A program made the position numbers and the translations under genes. The notes beneath the pieces were generated by a model that saw only the letters and a program-made list of their open reading frames with translations, was not told where the DNA came from and ran no database searches. Shown here one piece after another: positions 12,773-23,978 of a stretch of DNA of 53,216 nt. The DNA comes from Candolleomyces eurysporus (taxonomy: Eukaryota > Basidiomycota > Agaricomycetes > Agaricales > Psathyrellaceae). Position 1 is the stretch's first letter, and each line of letters starts with the position of its first letter. Location: positions 1 to 53,216 of the forward strand of contig JANBPK010000795.1 of NCBI GenBank assembly GCA_027579435.1, read 5' to 3'.

Positions 12773-13554
12773 ATTGGATTTCCTGCCTGGTTTCGGTCTG
12801 TAAAATTCGTATTTAATCGGCTTCTTCGGACTACTTATCTTGCATTGTACTGTACATATCACATTATGACCACTCTTGTGTCGGTTTCTTGCGGCAAACA
12901 AACCAGGGGCTCCGAGAATTGCGGGTTTTCAAGGCAACTTGTTCTTTTTGATTCCGCCGTTGTGATCACCAACGATCGCGAGGGGCTTGCCTTAACTGCA
13001 ATCTGTAATCTATGGTTGTTTCCACCAACCTCCGGCTGCTCCCACTCTTTTGACACTCACCACCGTCTTTTTGACCACCTCAAGGGAGGGGAACGACGTG
13101 CTCTTCCTTCAAGATTTAGGGGAGTCTTATCGGCCATCTAGAATCCGGCAACAAACATTTGGCTTGATCCTCATGGCGCATGTTGGTGGCAATTGGTGCC
13201 CCGGACATCGAATCTTTCGCACCCAAAAGCCAATAATCAGAAAGAGAAGGTTATCATCCCTGAATATAAGCGCCAAGAAGCCCTGAATCTCCGATGAATA
13301 AGGTCATTCTTGCCTGGAACCTGCTGCACGCCTCTTCTTCCCCCCGCAAGTCACGGGTTCAGCATCCGAGGGTGTTCTGAAGTGGTCCTCTCTTCCACTC
13401 AACCATATCTTGCTTTCCGCTTTTCTTATTGCCCCTCGCACCTGGGAGTCCGTTCTACTCCCTACAACGACCACAGTTGCATCTTGCCGCTGCAACGCAC
13501 TCTACGACTCCTAGCTGCCACTCGAGACGATTCCAGGGCTAGGTTACTCCCGAC
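12773..13554. promoter_or_regulatory. Intergenic region between the two regulators
   Basis: About 780 bases holding the 3' flank of regulator 1 and the presumed promoter of regulator 2. No coding family, clear TATA box or repeat was recognised. Short open frames here on both strands look like chance. Confidence 0.4.
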
Positions 13555-16500
13555 ATGTTCGGAGGTTCTCAGAATTATGGTCATGCTGGTGGTGACTCAA
13601 TGGGATCGCGGCCAGCGAAGCGTCCTCGCAATATCTCGGGGCCTGAAGACCATGGATATCGAGAGGCGTCGGTGCCAGGCCAGTTATCTGAATTTCGGGA
13701 GGGTCAGATACCGCCTCCGCCCGTCCAACCACCCGCCACTGAAGCGCATCCTTCCCCGAGAGCAACTGGCACTGGGAAAGGGCGTGGGGAGACAGATAAG
13801 AATAATAGGAAACTATCCTGCAAGGAGTGCCGGAGGTGTGTGTCTCGTATTCTTGGCCCTTTGACGATGCCCTTTGACGCGGTCGTACAGACTGAAATTG
13901 AAGGCGAGTCGGCTGCTCGGGCTGCCTTGGTTACTTCCGTCGAATAACCTTTTGTTTGTTGGTTCATCCCATCTAGTGTGACCGTATTTTCCCTTGTCAG
14001 GTGGGCCCCCAATCACTCGTAAATTAATGTTTGTTCTAACTCTCATGTCATCATAGTCTTGTGTGAAGAGGGGTTGTGGTAGCCTCTGCCCCGAAGGTGC
14101 ATCGTCTCTTGCCTTCACAATTTCACTGGCTAATCCACCTATAGGTGCTCTTACTTCCGGCCGTGGTAGTCGGTAAGTCAGAGGACGGTGTTAGCAAGGA
14201 CCTATTTTTACGTTGACTTTTCCAGATTCATATTGGCAAACACAGAGCAATTGCACGAAAAGATCGCACAATTGAGCGAACGTGTCCGACAGCTCGAGGA
14301 CGGCTTGCAGACCGTGCAATCCCGTGTTTCTAACCAACCTCATCCTCTGCTTGCCCCCGAGCTCCTCAAGATCAAGACATCGCAGGAGCTCTATGGAGGT
14401 CCTCAAGCCAGTGCGCTGACACCNGGGGCGTCGACGTCCAATGACCCAGGAATCTCGAAAGATGACAAACTCCGAGAATCGGTCCACGCTCTTTCAATAG
14501 ATGGGCGCTCAGAGAGCGCCGCTTCGGGGAGCAGGATGGATGTTGACCAGCCGAGGGGCGGCACTCCACCTGAGGTACCTCAGAATATCCTCCAGCTCAG
14601 TGCGACGTTTCCTTTCCCTTGGTCCCTTGATCTCAAGATACGCACGCGCATCAGGGAGGCTTTACCACCTCGTGCAGAAGCCGAGGTTATCTGCGAGGAG
14701 GCTCGTAAGAACGCACTATGGCAGTAAGTGCGACGCCATTTCAGGGCGAATTCCTTGGCGTGCTGATGAAACCTCCGTTACAGGTACAATCTGGACTCTT
14801 CTGAAACCTTCATCCCCAACCTTCTTCACTATTGCTATACAATGCCTATTGAGAAACTAAGTCCAAGGCGTTTAGCTCTACTGTTGATGATCCTTTCTAT
14901 CGGCTCGCTCGTAGATCCCACTCGACCGTTGGGGTCACTCTATGGAGAGGCCTATCACCATCTGGCCCGCGCTGCCGTTTGCGAAATCCCACTTATGGAG
15001 GAGCCGGACTTTGACGTTCTCCACGCACTGGTAAATTACGTTCTTCGTCGCTTGCAGTGAGCTTCTGCTGACTTGAATAATGTTTTAGTTTCTCATGTTG
15101 TGGTACCACCTCATATTTTCGGACAACAACAAGGCCATCGGATATGCTTGGAACCTTATGGGGTTCGTTGCTAAATTAGCTCAGGGGGTGAGTTGTTCAG
15201 CTCCTTTCTATCCTCCTCGTTGATGCTGACAGGTTTGTCATTGGCTCGCCAATACAGTTGGGGTTGCGTACGCCTTTCTTTGCTTCCTTGACACATAACC
15301 GTGGCGTAATTGACTGAGGCTTCCAGATCGCGAGTCACCTCGCCTGAAACTGATACCCGAAGAACATGAAAAGCGGAAAGCTATTTTTTGGGAACTGCTT
15401 AATATGGATTGTCGCATGGTGAGTGTTGTTTATTGCCCATCTAGTCCTTTTTAACCCCACGGTCGACAAAAGAGCCTTTCACTGGGAAGACCCCCATCAA
15501 TCTGCCTTGCTCATGTTGATGTCAAGCCTCCTACTTACGTTGGACCGGGCATCTACGCCCCCCGAGAGGAAATCATCTGTAAGCCAATACGCCTTCAATT
15601 CATTAAGTGAAGGGGTAATCGGTTCTCTAATCGCCTTGTATAGACCACGAGTGGAAGAGCTCGTTTTTCATCAAATGCCTTTCGCCCATGCTTGAGGCTA
15701 TGGTGGCCATCGAGCCACCGCCGTACTCCAGGATTTTGGAGCTTGACGGGCTGTTGCGAGATTTTGAGGTGCCATCGGTTCTGGACGGTACCAAGGCATC
15801 GAGCCCTCCGACGCGGTTCCTCGCAATGCAAAGGGCATTGGTATCGATGAGCCGTGAAATAGGTACGACCTTATCGGCGATAGAGATGGTGATCCGGGAG
15901 TACCTAATTGTCATTCAGCTCTGCTACAGCTTCACCGAAAATACTTCACTTGTGCTATGAGTGACGCAAGCACTTTCGATCTCTCGCACAAGCATTCTCC
16001 GTCCGTCGTCGCAACCTACCTTGCCACCTCTTCTCTGATCTCGACAATCGACACGCTTTATACTCAAGAACAACAACTGAGTGTCCGATTCCTGCATTTT
16101 TGGTTCAATTCATTCTCAGCTGCTGTACGTGTGGCCGAAATTTCAATTCGTTGTGGGTGGAGCGAACTGATTGACGTTCCCGTGTATTTATACAGGTCAC
16201 TCTATCTTTGCTTATCTCCCGAGCGCCGTCAACGCCACTGGCGAACCACGCGTTACAGTCTCTGGAACGAGCTTGTCAATTGTTTAGAAGGGCGTCTGGA
16301 ATTCTTCCATTCTGCGTAAAGGCTTTGGTTAGTTGCTAAGTTCTTTCATTTATATTGGCAGGTAGCTAAAAGCGCTTTCCTGCAGTCCGTGATTCAGAAG
16401 CTGTTAGACAAGTCACAGAAGGCTCTAGCACAATCACACAGCGCTCAGCCAGTGAAGACCCCAGAGAAGCGCCTGGGCGCTCATTCGCATGAACGCCGGA

Positions 16501-16850
16501 GTCTCCCAGCTCCCTTCGACCATTCTCATGGCGTTCTGAAGAATTGGGTTGAGCAGTCTTCTTCGTCTTCACACCTTCCCCCTGTCCATCAGGGGAACTT
16601 CGACACCTCCTCCAGTAGTGCCCACCACATCTCGGAAATGGCGCCTGCCGATACATGGCTTCCCGATATATATCAGTTCTCCAGTGTTGGGTTGAGTCTG
16701 GATGATCGGTATGCCACCCCATCGGCGCAGCCTCCGACGCCGTTTGTCGCTTCTCTCCCTCGGGTTGCCGAAAGTAAGGATTTCAATTTCGATCATGGAG
16801 ACCTGACCGTGGGGTTGGTGGAGGAAACCAGCTATATGGCTTGGTTCTGA
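13555..16850 (+). CDS. Zn2Cys6 transcription factor 2, paralogue of factor 1; 15 exons, about 819 aa
   Basis: Predicted nuclear regulator closely related to its upstream neighbour. Exons: 13555-13835, 13891-13903, 13977-14000, 14057-14096, 14145-14172, 14226-14723, 14784-15030, 15089-15187, 15258-15267, 15327-15418, 15473-15578, 15644-15862, 15919-16124, 16196-16327, 16386-16850; sum 2460 nt. The zinc cluster is C89, C92, C99, C105, C108, C117, again with an extra Cys (C113). A coiled-coil-like stretch follows (TEQLHEKIAQLSERVRQLED), then the middle-homology region: RRLALLLMILSIGS, LGLHRESP built from a 10 nt exon, EKRKAIFWELLNMDCRM and SLSLGRPPS. The tail is Ser/Pro-rich. The intron after the 13 nt exon has a GC donor (13904). 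It has an intron at 15031 that factor 1 lacks, and the zinc cluster is cut at a different place, so the pair is not a very recent duplication. Confidence 0.9.
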
Positions 16851-17170
16851 TTTGAAATCTGTGTCTTTGATTTGCTTTTGAACGTTGGAGGCGGGGATGG
16901 GGAGATCGATTCGGTTGCTTCTATTACTATATACGCTCTAATGCCTTTTCCTGCTTGCTTGTACCATGCCTACATAGCTGTCTATATCACATTCTTTGAT
17001 ACCCTCGATTTCATCGTAAAAAGGGGTAAACCTGCCGTTTGGGGGTGCTGCATTGACAGCATGTGGCTGTGCATTGCTTTGTGGGTGCGCGAGCGTCCGA
17101 TGTTGTCGTCGTCGCCGTCAGCTGCAGTCTACTACGACCTCTCCGCCTGACCTATATCGTGTGGATTGAG
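16851..17170. other. Short intergenic gap
   Basis: 320 bases between regulator 2 and the CAF1 gene. It must contain the regulator's 3' end signals and the CAF1 promoter. I see no other feature. Confidence 0.4.
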
Positions 17171-18514
17171 ATGACGCGAATACGAGATGTATGGGCTCCA
17201 AATCTCGAAATTGAGATGCGGAATATCCGCGAGGCCATCGACAAGTATCCCTATATCGCAATGGTGCGCGTCAGACCCTTCATGTGCCCCTGCCACCGCG
17301 TTTGCTCACTCCCGCTCCAACATGGATAGGATACCGAATTCCCTGGCGTCGTGGCTCGGCCTATAGGCTCGTTCAAGACGTCGTCGGACTACCACTACCA
17401 GACTATGCGGTGTAATGTCGACCTGCTGAAGATTATCCAGGTTGGAATCACGTTGGCAGATGAAGAGGGACATAACCCACCAGATTGTTCGACCTGGCAA
17501 TTCAACTTCAAGTTCAGCCTTGGGTGAGTGCTTTGAAGATATATCAGCTCGTGATTCTGGCTCGTTAACCGGGGTAATCGTTTTCTAGAGAGGACCTATA
17601 CGCCCCGGATTCGATTGACTTGCTGCAGAAATCGGGCATCGACTTCCAGAGATACGAAGAAATCGGGATTCTTCCAAATGATTTTGCCGAGCTCACGATC
17701 ACGTCGGGGCTGGTATTGGTGCCAGAGGTGAAATGGATATCGTTTCATAGGTACGCACTTCGCTGGAATGTGCTGGATGGGCGAGACAGCTAACAAATTC
17801 AACCCATTATCTATCCATGGCGGTTTCTTCAACGGTTATGTCACTCCCTCAGCGGTTACGATTTTGGATATTTCGTCAAACTGCTTACAGCGAAGTCATT
17901 GCCAACATCCGAAGACGAATTCTTCGACCTTCTCAAGCTTTGGTTCCCGACTGTGTATGACATCAAGTTCCTGATGCGTGCAGCAAAGAATCTCAAAGGT
18001 GGTTTGCAAGACGTCGCCGATGATCTAGGGGTGAGTAGGCTGCCTTTCTTTCCACTATACCGCCTTCGTTGACATCGTCCCTGTTGTACCCCAGGTGATG
18101 CGAATAGGCTCCAGCCACCAAGCCGGCTCAGACTCCCTCCTCACCGCCTCCACCTTCTTCAAAATGCGAGAAATCTATTTCAACGACCAAATCGACGACT
18201 CGGAATACTCTGGGAAGTTATACGGCCTCGGCCAGACATTCCCCACTACCAACGGCTTCACAGAACCAGGCAGAGGAGGTGCAACGATTGCCGAAAGAGA
18301 CGACCGGCAGTCGTCCGTTCAGCGAGACGTTCATAATCAGACACCCGGAGTTCCGAATTCAGCTTCATCGGCTGGACCTCAAACACCCGGAGTTACGTTG
18401 ATGGGGCCTATGCAGGCAGGTTCTGCTTTGCCGCCACCAGGCATGAGTGCTTATGGCCCGTTGGGTGCCGGCGGGCCTTACATGCGCACATCACTTGTTG
18501 GTGGTGGGCGATAG
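17171..18514 (+). CDS. CAF1: CAF1/POP2 deadenylase, catalytic subunit of CCR4-NOT; 5 exons, 348 aa
   Basis: Poly(A)-specific 3'-5' exoribonuclease of the DEDD superfamily, which shortens mRNA tails as part of the CCR4-NOT complex. Exons: 17171-17263, 17330-17523, 17589-17750, 17853-18030, 18095-18514; sum 1047 nt. The N-terminus [17 protein letters not shown] is characteristic. All catalytic positions are present: D32 and E34 in DTEFPG, D153 in FHSGYDFGY, and H217 with D222 in [10 protein letters not shown]. The core ends at about residue 240. The fungal-type C-terminal tail is rich in Gly, Pro and Ser, with two TPGV repeats. It is a conserved housekeeping gene and unlikely to be functionally tied to the transporters beside it. 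The ATG at 17171 starts right at the conserved N-terminus. Confidence 0.95.
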
Positions 18515-21500
18515 AAAAGCGAGGTTTTGGTTGGTTGGTTTGTTAGTTCTGCATGGAGACGCGGCCCTTGCTTCGCTGTCTACACATTGCATCTCTCGGT
18601 TGGGTGACTGTATTTCTATGATGACGACTGCNATGGTGATGTATTTATATTCCCGCTACGTTGGCCTAATTCAACTATTCTGCCAAGCTCTGTCCTCTGT
18701 GACGTGGAAGACCCGAGTCTTTTGTAGNGGATGCAAGGACTGTNAACCTCGTCCTCGGAGCTAAGCTTCAGCCGATTGAAGAGTTTCCTCGTGAGTACGT
18801 CATATTTACTTGCATGTACCTTTGTCTCATTGCTAGTTTTTACGTGAGCTCAGGAGGCTANNAGCTCCAGTCGGACAAAGATCCGGATGGCTAAGTGATG
18901 TTCGTGTTCAANACTGTAGCCATTAGATCTTGTGAGGCCAGATCAGTGGTAAGATATGCACGGTCCCTCGAGAAGACGCTCATCAGAATGCGAACGGACG
19001 GTGAAAGACGCCCTTTCGCAGTCATCCATCGCAAGATTCGTGCCACGCATTCTGAAAGCAAGTAATTGAAGCTCTCAGCTAGACGATGGATACGATCATG
19101 CGCATGGGACGCTACGCAAGGATGACGCCCATCGAGGTACGCATAGCTTCCAATGGCTCTCGAGTCTCAGACTCGTATGGGTCATAGGAGAAGTTGAGAG
19201 GNGAAGGTCAGAAGAGAAGTCGAGTTTGAGGACGTGTCGAGGGGCGACGAATCTTCACGTTTATATAGGCGACTCATNANNANTGCCCTTTCACCACTGT
19301 CAACGCGGCAGACCTCACTTTTGTGTTTCCTTGTCATTGTTCCCTGGTCTGGTGAGTGGACCCTGGCCCTCTTCAATTCAATCCGGTATTCATATCATCC
19401 TCCAGCATCTCCCGTTCTGCCTGGGTGCAATTCATGTGCTGAACCGCCGACCCCCTGAGCGTCAGTTGGATCATCTACGTGATATTCTTGCCTCTCTCCT
19501 TGGGTCCGGTGTTATCGTCATCTTTTGGTTCGTAGGTTGGCACCCGTTGCAGAGCCTTTGCATTATACGGGGCGACTGCTCCAGCCACTGCAGCTAGAAA
19601 GAACAGAGCTGCTCTACTGCCCTCAGCACCCGGGTCGGTCCCTTGAAAACGCTGCCGTCATGAAAAGAAGCTGATCGGCGACGTCAAGCAGACCGACTAC
19701 CATCTTTTCTGCAGGTATATCAACGCGAGTCATTCGACCAACGGTATGTGCTACATATGACCTTCTGCAATACAAAATGTCCCTAACCGAACCTCTTGTT
19801 CTCTAGTCTTCGTCTTCGTCTTGTCTTGCATTTAGTTGCTAAGCGTCCGTTGTCTCGATTGAGTACAATGGACGGCTTGTAGGCGAGATGTTGCCATCAC
19901 CGACGTGAGGATGCAGCANAGACGTGTTATGTTGCCATTATTGTCAATTTACGCATCCTGAAATTTCTTCTGCTTGGCATCGTCTCCCCTCCGTAGCCGG
20001 CAACCTACTTTTGCCTCCGGACGTCTGGTCTTGGGGGCAGGTCAGCGGCTTTTCGTGATTGTGCTAGTCGTGAAATTAATTGCTTTAATTTGAACCTCTT
20101 GACACAGGGCCCGGCGCTAGGAGTGTCAATGTATACGAGTGTACCCTGTGTGATATGATACCCGTCCGGAGTCAGACTGTCGTAGATGCAGACCAACGCA
20201 TGGGTGACAAGGCCTATGTAGGTATAGTCTGCCTTTCATGCATGCTCTGACAACGGACGAACATCCTGTCAACTCTAAGATCTTAAGATCTTNTGTCTTG
20301 GTGAAATTTGCTTCTTCGCGTTGTTGACACGATTTTGTCCGACACATTTGCAAGTCACTCCTNAATCAGCTGGCTGGATTGGTATTAGNGTTCGACAAGC
20401 TTCAGGTTGAGATNGACTTGCGCACGGGGAGGCTTACACGGGCGGCAGACTGAACAGACAGGTCTTCATTCACCTCCAGCTAATTATAATACAGCCTGAG
20501 GAAGGGCGGGGACGCGGAGTGATGTCATGCCAGCGCCGAGTGTAAATACGCTCGCGCAGCCGGATCCGGGTGGCGCCCGGCGCTCCAATGCTGCCATCAG
20601 AAGGGACCGTAAGTTCTCAGTTGCTGCTTTGGTATGAATCGATATTCAACCTTTCGAAAGTCCACCCGGTGTCGCGACTTGTCAAATGCCGGGAGGGTAA
20701 AAGAATCCGTTGTCACTGGTCATGGTCAGTGGGCCCCAAACTTCTGAGGCTCATTCGCAGGTATAACCCTGCCGGCTTTGAGGTCAATGATATTTTTGAC
20801 ATTCAAACTTTATTTGAATGAAAACCAGCCCTCTTCGAAGCCTCCCATCGAATCTTCGAAAGCGCTTGAAATCTGGGGAACCCAAGGCTAAATGGCAAGC
20901 CGTAAAACACCAGGCTGAGGGCGTGTACAGGTCAAAGAACTGCGATTAGGAATAGGGCATGTTTCTCGTAAAGGCCACCGCCCAGACCCCAACCTGGGTC
21001 CAGGCTGGTTCAAGGAATACACCCGCACACAGCGGCGCGCTGGGGCTCGGTGGGATGCGCGATGCCGCACGATGACCTCATGGCATCATTCACACTGGAT
21101 ATTAACAGGTGAATACATTGCGCAACAATTCAAAGAAGTCATGAGGGAACCCTCGATTCTCACCTTCGAATCATTGTGATGGAAGGTAATTATAAGGTTA
21201 AGTTCGGAGTCTTCAAATGCCCTCGCGCCTTGAAGGGCGATTGGCCACTTGCACAAGCGGGAGGCGCGTGGCGGCGGCCGATCTTCGGCCGATGGCGATT
21301 GCCGAAGAAGAGATTAGATAATGCACGGCGCCTTCAAGTCCACTGTCAGACCAGATCTGGTCCTTGGGCATTGTTCTCTGGACATCTGGACATCGGTTCC
21401 TGAGCACAGGTCCGCAAGGTCCCACATCTAGAAAAGCTCGTAATTTTTTTTTGTTGTCTCCACACACGGCACATGTTGTTGGTGCTTTGGATTCTGTGAA

Positions 21501-21830
21501 TCGGTCAAAACATGAGACTGGGCTTCCTGCGATGCAGAGATATGAAACGATTCTCTCATCTCTTACCTCATCTATAGGATGCGCCAGCACGAGAGCCTTG
21601 TACGATTTTCCGTCCCGCCTTTCTGACCTGCAGACTTTCATTTAATACCCCAAAAAATTTCGGATTTACGCCGCTGTCCCAGGGATCGTCATGGGGAAAC
21701 CAAGGAGCATGCTCCCGGAGATGAATAATGTATTCCACTTCGGTCCTCTGCATGCCTCATGTTACAATGTTTGCCAATCATAGACCACTGTCACTTTTTG
21801 AGGCAATGCAACGTGGGCGGGCCTCCGCCA
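18515..21830. other. Gene-poor stretch, nothing recognised
   Basis: About 3.3 kb with several N bases and only short open frames on both strands (the longest about 142 codons, minus strand, near 21213-21641). I recognise no protein family, transfer RNA, transposon end or long repeat. Notable small structures are a 16-bp perfect palindrome at 20277-20292 and a short GC-rich inverted repeat near 21279-21293. Confidence 0.45.
20277..20292. repeat. 16-bp perfect palindrome
   Basis: The sequence AAGATCTTAAGATCTT reads identically on both strands and is itself two copies of AAGATCTT. No gene is nearby. It may be chance or a binding site; nothing else supports a role. Confidence 0.5.
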
Positions 21831-21833
21831 GGG

Positions 21834-21840
21834 TATATAA
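21834..21840 (+). promoter_or_regulatory. TATA box of the RlpA-like gene
   Basis: TATATAA lies 111 bases before the ATG at 21952, in a context (GGGTATATAAGGGA) typical of a strong core promoter. The spacing would leave a 5' leader of roughly 80 bases. Confidence 0.65.
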
Positions 21841-21951
21841 GGGACCTAGAAATCGTTCACGAAAACCCGTCGTTGGCTGGCTACCTCATAGAATCCTTGT
21901 ACCCTTGTGTTCCCATCTTCCTTCACCAAAACCGACTTACCCGACGCCACA

Positions 21952-22688
21952 ATGAACCGACTCTCTGTCTTCTATCTCCTTTGCGTCTTCGCGACTCTCT
22001 TCATGACTGTGCGTTCCACGCCGATCGCCGTCAACGTTACTACGAGCGAAGGCGAAACCCAAGACCTCGAGAAGCGCGTTACACGGGTCGGAAGAGTGGG
22101 TTTTTTTTTCGTGGCAACGACCGAACAATGGCGACTGACCATTTTCCTTTGAACAGACAACATGGTTCAACGTCGGTAGGTTACCATTGCCTTTTTCCGT
22201 CCAGTGCGGCGTAAGCGCCGGGGCGTCTGGCATGTTCCTGATTTGGTACCTGTCTACAACCAGGTCTCGGTAACTGTGGAAGACGAAGCAGAGATTCGGA
22301 ACCTGTGGTAGCCATGAGCAAAGCCTTTTATGATCGAAACAAGGGGTCGAACTGCGGGCAGGTGGGTAGCGATCTGATCTAGTTTCGCCCGAGATGCCAG
22401 GTTTACATGATGCCGATACTGATTCAATCTGCTTGTCACAGTGGGTTGAAATAATCAACACTAGGACCAGGAAAAAGGCGTATGGTCAACTCTTGGATAG
22501 TTGCCAGAGCTGCAAAGAAAATGAGATCGGTGAGTTGATGGCTTTTTCCATACCCATCGCCATTCCCATTTAACTTTTGCTCTCGGAATGCAGACCTTTC
22601 GCCCTCCCTGTTCAGGCAATTCGCTCCTTTGAGTGATGGGGTCTTTACAGCTGAATGGCACTTCATGGCGAAGAATTTCAGGCCATAG
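21952..22688 (+). CDS. Small secreted RlpA-like (double-psi beta-barrel, expansin/barwin-related) protein; 5 exons, 147 aa
   Basis: Predicted extracellular protein of the RlpA-like double-psi beta-barrel family; related agaricomycete proteins are often labelled riboflavin aldehyde-forming enzyme, a label not tested here. Exons: 21952-22095, 22157-22175, 22264-22361, 22442-22529, 22594-22688; sum 444 nt. A hydrophobic signal peptide (about 1-22) is followed by a short propeptide ending in Lys-Arg (41-42), a likely Kex2 site. The domain shows TTWFNVGLGNCG (49-60), SNCGQ (83-87), AYGQLLDSCQSC (100-111), DLSPSLF (117-123) and DGVFTAEWHF (131-140). The four cysteines C59, C85, C108 and C111 fit the family. 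The second exon is only 19 nt. Such proteins may loosen or bind cell-wall polysaccharide or inhibit proteases; the exact role cannot be told. A TATA box lies 111 bases upstream. Confidence 0.88.
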
Positions 22689-23750
22689 ATTCCCCCGCCT
22701 TGCTGCTGAGTTTCCTTCCACGATGGGCTGTGCACCATCCTCCACGCCTACTTCTCCTGTTCCCGTTTTCATCATTTTCCTTGGTCCCTTTAGCGTCATT
22801 GTGGATCCGATCTCATATTTTCGCGCAAGCGCGATCATTATGGGCATGCTTAGAGGCGCTAGTCGTCGAGCGGTCGAGCCGTCATTCACTGAAAAAACTA
22901 GCAAAACCCAACCAACGCCGAAATTGTACTTGTATCTAGCCTGTTTGGCATGTCACGACAGTCACGTAGAATTTTTGTTGCTCAGTCATATTGGAATCAT
23001 ATGAAATTGATAGATATTATTTCGAGTAAAGTTTGTGCTAAAGGATGAATGGTGCTGTATGGGTTGATCTGCTTTCCCGAAGGAAACCAGCAAAGGCGAT
23101 CCGCGATGCTTTCTCCCGCGTCCACGAAGACCGTCCATGGTTGGTATCAATCAAAGTCCCTTGGACTAACGATCTTCAGCTGTGGAGACGTCCTGGAATT
23201 CAAATGGCTCATACGTTACTCGACGAAGAGCTCNNAACTGTGGCCTACATGATTCGAGTTTCTTCCGATGTACAACAGAACTTTCCCCACCTATGCCAGC
23301 GTGGGAGAATGTTGACGGAGACGTCAAGACCCAGGGCAATTGTCAAAGCCATTATAGTACGTCATTCACTTCGGGTACCCAACGAAATCCTGTTGAAAGA
23401 GACGAGAATCGCGGAGGTATCGAACAGAGTTGGTGTTCGTCAAGGGAACCCTGTGAAAAATACGTGACCGTACCTCGCTTTTCATGCAAACGGAGAAACC
23501 TTACCGACGAGATTTGTGTGGTAGTCATCGAGCGGCATACGATTCGAGAGGTATCTCGGAACCGTCTCGTTCTTGGTGGAGCGCTTTGGGAGCGCCCTTC
23601 TATCCCCTGCTTTTGTTGGTGCTGGCGACAATGGCATAATAGCAACACACTCATGCACTCTTCAGGATCTTGGGTGTGATAGCATTGTGGAGCCTTGCAA
23701 CGTTGGTAATCTGCTGAGAATCAGTAGAGGACAACCCTTTCGAACCCGCC
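22689..23750. other. Intergenic stretch, nothing recognised
   Basis: About 1.06 kb between the RlpA-like gene and the first repeat unit. An open frame at 23045-23467 (plus) is about 140 codons long, contains Ns and matches nothing I recognise; two other frames overlap it, so it is not called. Confidence 0.4.
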
Positions 23751-23978
23751 TAACCTTTGTCTACAGAGGCACCCCACCCGAACGAAGCCAAAAACCCGAG
23801 TCAACCTACCGTAAGTAAGAATGAAATTATTTATAGTCTCCCGGCCACTGCCTGAATGTAGTTCACACGGGCCCATCGAACACCGACTCCATCGAATATG
23901 GACACAATAAGCACGGTAAACAAGTACATAAATTATCCGAGTCGGTCAGTAGGGTATTGGAAGCAGACAGTTCATAAA

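Noticed and set aside
15423..15695. 90-codon frame within regulator 2
   Set aside because: It spans an exon-intron-exon stretch in the wrong frame; the true frame gives SLSLGRPPS and continues the middle-homology region.
18515..21830. Hidden gene in the gene-poor stretch
   Set aside because: No open frame could be joined through credible introns into a recognisable protein.
22461..22904. 147-codon minus-strand frame over the RlpA-like gene
   Set aside because: It is antisense to exons 4 and 5 of the RlpA-like gene and shows no family motif.
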